From Heligmosomoides polygyrus polygyrus (Eukaryota > Nematoda > Chromadorea > Rhabditida > Heligmosomidae), in the NCBI GenBank assembly GCA_947396885.1, contig OX377202.1:79642643-79706642 (forward strand): a stretch of 64,000 bases of DNA, written 5' to 3'. The position numbers were made by a program, and so were the translations under genes. The notes beneath the pieces were generated by a model, which saw nothing but the letters and a program-made list of their open reading frames with translations, was not told the DNA's origin and did not search any database. Below, in pieces: positions 57,908 through 64,000 of the stretch. Within the stretch, counting starts at the first letter, position 1; each line of letters opens with the position of its first letter.

Positions 57908-59213
57908 TTAGGTTGTAACGAAATAAATGGCACTGAACCACTGTAAATTTAAACAGTTAATATCTCGGCTTGTAGACAAGCTTATTAATCGAAATAAAAA
58001 CCTTCTGATTCTACACATCTTTGACAACGTGACACAAGCTTTTTTATCCCAGTAGCATAAAAATCAGAAGTTCTGGAATTGACGAAATCTTGGAAGGCAC
58101 TTTCGGCATCCTGTTGGTATTTGAAAATTTTCCCTACCAAGAAGTCGCCAAGATGCTTGAAGAAATGGTAGTCTGTTGGGGAGAGGTCGGGAGAAAACGG
58201 AGGATGTGGTAGAGTTTCAATGCTCAGCTCATTCAATTTCTGCAACGTCATTCGTGCTACATGGGGGCAAGCATTGTAGTGCAGAAGGAGAACTCGCCTT
58301 CGGTTTACCAAGGCCGGCCGGATATCCTTCAACTTTTTCATCATTTCTTCAATTTCAGTGCAGTACTTCTCTGCCGTGATGGATTCACCGGGAGGGAGGA
58401 AGCTGTGGTGAATAATTCCCAGCGAACACCACCATACTGTCACCATTCCTTTCTTTTGGTGCAATTCCGGCTTCGCAAAAACCTTGGGGCTCTCATCGCT
58501 GTCCACCCACTGTGCCGATCGTCGTCTGTTGTCGTACATTATCCAATTCTCGTCACATGTTACGATGCGATCAAGGAATGGGTCCGTTTCGTTCCGTAGA
58601 AGCAGTGCGGACGAGACCTCATATCGTCGGTTTCTTTGCTCCTCAGACAGCTCGTGAGGCACCCATCTTTCCAGCTTTTTGGTCCTTCCAATTTCCTTCA
58701 GATGCCGGGCAGCTGTGTTGTTACTGACGCCAAGAACCTTCGCTATCTCCCTGGTACCTTTGTGTGGATCCTCCTCTACCACATCTCTCAGCTTGTCCTG
58801 ATCAACATCACTATGCCTCCCACGACCTTCATGTTCTTCCAAGCTCTCATCTCCATTCCGGAACTTCTGATACCAACGATACGCCGTACGAATTGTGGAA
58901 CATCATTGACCGAATGCGGCGTTGATCTTCTCGTCCGCGCGGCGTTGATCTTCTCGTCCGCCTCCTTAGCTGTAGTGCCCAGCTTGAATTCATACAAGTA
59001 AATGCCTCGGATTACCCTTTTGTCCATCTGCAAATAAGTCAATAAAACTCTAAAGTTCTCCCACTTTTACATAGAAAATTTGGTACTCGCCGGTAGAGCA
59101 AAGCTTGCGCTTCTAAATGATATGCCACATGCTACGGTTTGTTCTTGATCAAACGCGTAAAGACGCGCCAAAAAAGGGCGCGAGTCAGTGCCATTTAATT
59201 CGTTTCAACCTAA
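57908..59213 (-). mobile_element. complete-length mariner element
   Basis: The inverted ends are TTAGGTTGTAACGAAATAAA at 57908 and the complement TTAGGTTGAAACGAATTAAA at 59213, both continuing TGGCACTGA. They are flanked by TA at 57906-57907 and 59214-59215. The length of 1306 bp is typical of mariner. The transposase inside is closest to the irritans/Hsmar1-like group known from hookworms. It has been inactivated by point changes and a small duplication, not by deletion of the ends. Confidence 0.95.
57985..59027 (-). pseudogene. mariner transposase, inactivated
   Basis: Cut-and-paste transposase of the DD34D type. The N-terminus MDKRVIRGIYLYEFKLGTTA lies in one frame. A 23-bp exact tandem duplication (58916-58938 and 58939-58961) shifts the frame, and a TGA at 58903-58905 would stop the original frame. 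The remaining 285 codons hold the second helix-turn-helix (REIAKVLGVSNNTAARHLKE), the linker WVPHELSEEQ, the first catalytic Asp in VTCDENWIMYDN and the third in SPDLSPTDYHFFKHL. The second catalytic Asp (LLHDN in the family) is Tyr: LLHYNACPH, codon 58276-58278. The total length fits a 339-residue ancestor. Confidence 0.95.
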
Positions 59214-59219
59214 TATTTA

Positions 59220-60640
59220 TTCAGGCCTCTGAAGACTGCGTGCAGTCGAAATGTCAGGCCCTGCGAAATAAACATCCACCCTAGCACCTCGTGTGGCAGA
59301 AATTACACTAACTGGCAACTTATCATGCTGAGGTCTCAAGAAGAGAGGAGTTGGAGATTACTTTACTCATGATCAGTCTTCTTGACAACGATGGTTAGAA
59401 CGAAAATGAGTTCGTGTGGAAAGGAGACACACTATTCTAGCCTACGAGAGGACATTTGCATCCTCATAGCCAGGACTGACTATTCTGCTGGTATTGATTG
59501 ATCCAGCGGTGCCCTGCCGACTAGGATAGATCCCAGTTTTCTTAGACTGCTAGAAGGCATGACTTATCACTTGAGGATTGATCGATATTTATGCATTCTT
59601 CGAGCACATATATGCATTTAGTCCTTGTTTCCTTATTTTGGGATGTAATAATTGATATCGATTTCTATTCGTTTATTTAACTTTTGACATCCACATGAGA
59701 ACGCATGGCGGATGCTGGCGTGCTGGCCCTACCTTCCTCTTCCGGATCTTGTGCTCGTCGCTCCTCAGCACGATAGGATCAGCTCGTCTTTACTGCCCGC
59801 CGACATCTTCCTTTCGCCTCGCGCCTCCACACAGGCATCCCGTAATAATCCGTGCTTGGGCGGGCTCATACAAAGGTGTTCACGATTATTCAACACAAAC
59901 CTATGACGGTAATTGCCGACATTATTGCCTATTAGCGCGACCTCACCCCCGATACAGTATCCGCTCTCGCTCGCCACAGTTCAGCTATCAGTCAATTCGC
60001 TTCCTACGTGGTAGCTAACATTCAGAAATGCTGGACAAGTTGCCGAGGGGCGTTAATTCACCTTCGCCCACTCGATGGCCCGTTAAAGATAAGCAACGTT
60101 CTTGCAGAACCTTTGTATGCCACTGTAGCCATTCTCCTTGACACGGGACTGTCGTTGATTTGGGGAAAAGGACTTATGGGTTGTTGCCATCTCCAAACGA
60201 AGCTAGATGACGGCTGTTACTGCTGTTTCAGTACGGAATTTTTATTCGAAATAATTCACAATGAAGTTCAACTGCACGATTTGGCGAGCGCTGTATTCTT
60301 TTTACCGGCTGAGACAATCCTCCTCTTAAACATAAGCACAAAATCTCCCACAAAGTTTAGATTCTGACATTAACTGACACTGGCGTTACAATAACTACAT
60401 AATATCTTGTCACCATTCTCTTAAAAAGAGTCTTGTTCGGTATGTGTAAAAGAAGTCATCAATGAAACCTATTCCAGTTGTTTCCTATTTCTGTGTGCTC
60501 CTCTAACCTCGCTGAAATCTCAGATCGTGTGTGCACCGCGTGAAGGTTATAATCGGTTTTCCAGATTTACCCACCCGTACAATAGGCTGCAGAAACAGAA
60601 CAGATTTTTCTGTGCTTTAATGTATCTTTGCATCTTGGAT
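59220..60640. other. no recognised gene
   Basis: Holds a short piece related to the 14.4-kb inverted-repeat element (GACTAGGATAGATCC at about 59520) and a GC-rich stretch at 59700-60000 with overlapping short frames on both strands. Nothing there could be assigned. Confidence 0.35.
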
Positions 60641-60644
60641 AAAG

Positions 60645-60905
60645 GGAGGTGCTAGTCAATCCCTTTGCAGAATGCGCCACGCATCCCACCCCTGCAAGAT
60701 CTTGTGGAGGCAATCTGAATGCGTAGTCGGCCTAAACATTATCTAGCGATGGCTACTCGATGAGCATGCGGTGTTTCTTCCTTCCCCGACAGGTCTGCTA
60801 CCAGATCAACTGCACAGGTGGCATTGAACGCTCGACTTGCCCTGGCGGAACACGAACCAGAAACCTCGAATCGCGGTGTAGGTGTACGCGACGCCCTGTG
60901 CCTCA
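60645..60905 (+). repeat. SINE-like repeat family, copy c
   Basis: The best preserved copy: GTGCTAGTCAATCCCTTTGC, GAATGCGCCACGCATCCCAC, GTGGAGGCAATCTGAATGCG, TAGTCGGCCTAAACATTATC, CTACTCGATGAGCA, CCCCGACAGGTCTGCTACCA and TGCCCTGGCGGAACACG. It has no coding potential. Confidence 0.65.
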
Positions 60906-60909
60906 CGCC

Positions 60910-62820
60910 ACAAATAACATTGGGGAATCGTAAAACGTGAATGCCGTTTAGTCCTAGCAAAGCGTGAATTTCGAAATCCCGCGCTGATTTCAGTGGAGGT
61001 ACAGAGGCCCTGTACGAGATTCTAAAGATCTAATCAACAGCTGGCCGCTGCTATCCAACCCAGCAACAGAACGTTAGCGGCAACGGGGTAATTGGTGTAA
61101 TCCGCGGGTGAAGGAGGTATAATACATCTCAACGAGGTCTGGCACATGGACTCGTCCCTAATCCCCACCCTTTGATGTCACCCGATCGAATCCCTTGTCA
61201 TCATATTGTCTGAAAAAGAGTGGCTGAAGATGGATGCAAGTAAAAGGGCTCTTGTTTGGCTCCGTTTAGTATAACAGTTCAAAAAGAACCTAGAAAGCAA
61301 GAGACTGCGAAAGAATCAGCAGAATCAAAGTTCACTTCGCAGACGCAGTGGTTAGTAGTCTAGGTTCATAAAGGCATGATCGAAGTTTCCATTCTCAAGC
61401 GCAATCGCTTCTTTGCATCTTTACTTTGAGGTCTGAAAACAAGTGTAGAAACAAATGTGCTCACCACCCATCGCAATTCTAACACAGATGGCATCTCCAC
61501 ACAAGTCCACAAAGCAATCTATCGTTTCTAAATTGAGAAGTTACTCATTGAGTCTTGCTGGGAGTGCGAACTGTCCTCCGCTCTACTCCACGTATTCTGT
61601 TTTGTACCACGAACATTCAACGAAATTAGCAGGCTTGAGAGTTTTGAGGAACTGGTCTCTTCGAATTTTTTCTTCGTAGAGCCTGTTCAAAGGCTAGCTG
61701 CTGGGAAGTTATTATAAGAAACTCTGTTTGTTTCTGGTACATAATGTCTTCCATTATTGCGAAAGATTCTTGGAAAAATTGGCAACGCTTTTTGAAGTCA
61801 TCAATAATTTCCGTCTTCAGAAGCCCTCAATCACAAGAATGAAAAGGAATCAGGAAAAGAGCAAAGGGATCTTAGAGTGGTGTACCGGCCTGATGGAATC
61901 CAATAGTATTCGAAAGCGTTCTCGCCTGCAAAAGCACAAACGTGCAGCACGACTTTCGCCGGAAGCCTGGAGAGGTCTACTGCGTAGAAGCTCTTATAAA
62001 GGCGAAGGGATAAGGTGTTTGAAGCACTCTGGGGGTGTGATATTTGACTGGTTGGAGAGCTGGAAAGCTGAAGTGGAGGAAAACTGTGAACTCGCATTGG
62101 CATTTCCCTCTGCACCACATTTCAGGCTATGCTACGCTGAGGAACTTTGAAATCTAAAGTTAAATCCTCACCATACGCTAACCTTCCACTGTCGTCATCA
62201 ACGTTATACGATCCCTTGCTTTTAAAGGAGTAGCACTAGTAGTCCAAGACCGGAACAAACGTTGAGGACCATACGTGACGGGTGGTGCTGTAGTCGAAGG
62301 ATGCGCCAGCTCTCGTGTACAGCTTGAAGGTTCTTGGGTCGGTTTCCGCTCCGACAAACCAAGCCCTTCTTCCATTCGGCGTCTATAATTTGGTACCAGA
62401 CCTGTTTGTGAAGAGTACAACAATTACTTATCCACCGGCTAGCCTTCTCAATTCCCTGCTTAGGCCGAGTACGCATTCAAATTGCGTCAGAGGCAGTAAA
62501 AGTATTATTGATATCAACAGAATGCGTAACTCATCCCACATAGGAATTGTCGAATGCTGTCCTTTATTTTTGTTCGCCTAGTCTTACTAGAAGAGAGAGT
62601 TGCAAGCACGTTGAGACATAAGGCCCTCTGGAAATAAGTGATCCACTACAACAACTTCGAAAGGCTTACAAACATAAACTGGCAGCAGCTAAAACAATTC
62701 TCGAGGTTCTGTTAAGAGAGAAGCTGGAGACTTGTCGACCTTTATACATACTTACATACATATCTCTTTGATCTATTTTTAAACTCTATACTTTTAACTC
62801 TTTATGTTTTGCCATAAAGG
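60910..62820. other. no recognised gene; longest ORF 61728-62150 (+)
   Basis: The 140-codon plus frame (LFEVINNFRLQKPSITRMKR near its start) is Lys/Arg-rich and has no motif that I know. The opposite strand is also open for 95 codons. Two overlapping minus-strand frames at 62178-62476 are equally unsupported. Confidence 0.25.
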
Positions 62821-62852
62821 TCACATTTGTCTTGCCTGTTAGATCTTGGAAT

Positions 62853-63344
62853 ATGGCAGCACGGTCGTTACAACGCCCTTCACGTCTCAAAAATACAGCA
62901 CTACAGAGTACAGTGCCGTCAGAAACACCTAGTGTTCCTCTCACGAGGCTCCCATATGCTCCGCCGCATCGGGAGGAGCTGAGAATGAGGAGGCTGTGGA
63001 GTGGAGCGTGCACGCGTGTGTAGTCGCGCTTTGTTCTACGGGAATCATGCGCGACCGCTCGCGATTCAATCATCGAAACGGTTCCCATCGACGAGCGAAC
63101 AATCGAATTCTTACCGCCACGCATTCATAACCCCGCGCCCGGCCAGTCTCTGCACGAATGGCCTCTCATGGCCGACTCGGCAGACCAGACCCGTCTCCCT
63201 TCCGAAGCACACACACACCGGCTGCGCAACTTCTGGCCAGCCAGGCCCGAGACGGGCAGCTGCCGCGAGTTCGAACTGTTGGCGGCGGCCGCTGTCGAAT
63301 TAATGGAGTTTTCGGAAGGCCTGAGATTTGTTTTGTGCGAGCGT
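62853..63344 (+). CDS. possible gene start, frame interrupted by one TAG
   Basis: An ATG follows TTGTCTTGCCTGTTAG, a plausible (trans-)splice acceptor at 62842. The frame runs 56 codons (MAARSLQRPSRLKNTALQST) to TAG at 63021, then stays open for another 107 codons (IETVPIDERTIEFLPPRIHN; ends FSEGLRFVLCER) to TGA at 63345. The DNA is GC-rich and other frames on both strands are also open, so this may be a composition effect. If coding, an intron or a nonsense mutation would have to account for the TAG. Confidence 0.25.
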
Positions 63345-63931
63345 TGATTGTGTCATTGTTAGTCAATTGGAGCGTCGACTTCGTGCCGATTCGACTCAAA
63401 TCCTCTCTGAATTGCCTTCCGCTCAACAAACTAAACGCTAAGAAGGGCGGTTGATTCGGCGCCGCTTTCATCGCGCTCCGCTGCGGCCTTCATCATCTAA
63501 TTCAAGTGATTCGGGGCAGCGCAAGCGCTTAGCGTTCTTGACGGTAGGTCCATGCAGAGGGGTGATAAGAGAGACATTAACAACTGGGAAATACACTGCT
63601 TTCTTCTGAACGAAGCATACCCCAAGAATAAAATGCTACGCAGGCATACTGTAAGTTCAGGTTCTTCAATGGCTTCATTATCAATCAAACAGTCTTCACC
63701 TGTGACCGCACCAAATTCATATCCCACCACGCCAATAGCTTAAGCAGGACTTGCGACAATTATTCGCTTGAGTTTCGAACAGAAGTGGGTATTCGCAAGA
63801 TGGATGCGAAAAATAAAGACTCAAAGCATTGTATATATTGAGCCGACGCTGAGTGTCAATCCGGCGAAGTGTCAGTACCGCTGCCGCTTGAGGAATTGTA
63901 TGTCGACGAAGAATAAAGGGACAAATAAATT

Positions 63932-64000
63932 ACGGCGTTAATCAATTCCTTTGTGGATGCGTCACGCATTCTACTTCTTCAAGACTATGGACGTATAGTT
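63932..64000 (+). repeat. SINE-like repeat family, copy d (runs off the end)
   Basis: ACGGCGTTAATCAATTCCTT, then TGTGGATGCGTCACGCATTC and TACTTCTTCAAGACTATGG match the 5' part of the family at 47346, 57466 and 60645. Confidence 0.65.

Noticed and set aside
1..64000. Reading the window as bacterial or phage DNA
   Set aside because: No operons, ribosome-binding sites or long coding frames; eukaryotic transposons, tRNA-like repeats and short introns are present.

Overview
The window looks like intergenic, repeat-rich nuclear DNA from a parasitic nematode, most likely a strongylid of the hookworm type. This is inferred from four things: short (about 50-100 nt) introns with TTTCAG-type acceptors in the few plausible host exons, BEL/Pao and CR1-clade retroelements, a mariner of the irritans/Hsmar1-like type known from hookworms (the 'bandit' group), and Tc1-like remnants. 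No prokaryotic operon, CRISPR array, rRNA or spliced-leader gene was seen. Nearly every open frame over 60 codons in one stretch is either transposon debris or chance, so host genes are given only where splice sites and reading phase agree.

Layout. 0-1.3 kb: fragments of dispersed repeats. 2.0-5.7 kb: a decayed BEL/Pao element on the minus strand (gag, protease, reverse transcriptase, start of RNase H). Its gag is split by a tandem pair of tRNA-like units. A second gag fragment lies at 6.5-6.8 kb. 7.5-11.0 kb: a plus-strand CR1-clade element (56-bp tandem repeats, ORF1, endonuclease, RT, 3' hairpin, AAATC tail) with frameshifts and a lost catalytic Asp. 11.8-12.3 kb: second copies of the repeats at the left edge. 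14-18.4 kb: inverted-repeat elements and a dead Tc1-like transposon. 19.1-22.5 kb: a 3.37-kb palindrome flanked by TA. 22.9-24.0 kb: the best host gene, minus strand, with a nonapeptide repeat. 25.5-26.3 kb: a GC-rich block. 26.8-27.6 kb: a second locus related to the palindrome core. 28.6-32.7 kb: a second large foldback with 377-bp tandem units. 34.4-36.7 kb: GC-rich inverted-repeat elements, a perfect hairpin element and a mariner remnant. 41.1-42.5 kb: a duplicated block with 51-bp tandem repeats. 44.2-44.6 kb: a possible two-exon Arg-rich gene. 47-64 kb: four same-orientation copies of a SINE-like repeat, a third tRNA-like copy split by a LINE tail, a perfect 20-bp hairpin and a complete but dead mariner (57.9-59.2 kb).

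The most unusual signal is a pair of loci (20.45-21.27 kb and 26.80-27.61 kb). Each has two inward-facing arrays of degenerate 21-bp units, about six units per array, around a shared core. One of the two sits inside the TA-flanked palindrome. I know of no described family with this structure, but I could not search any database.
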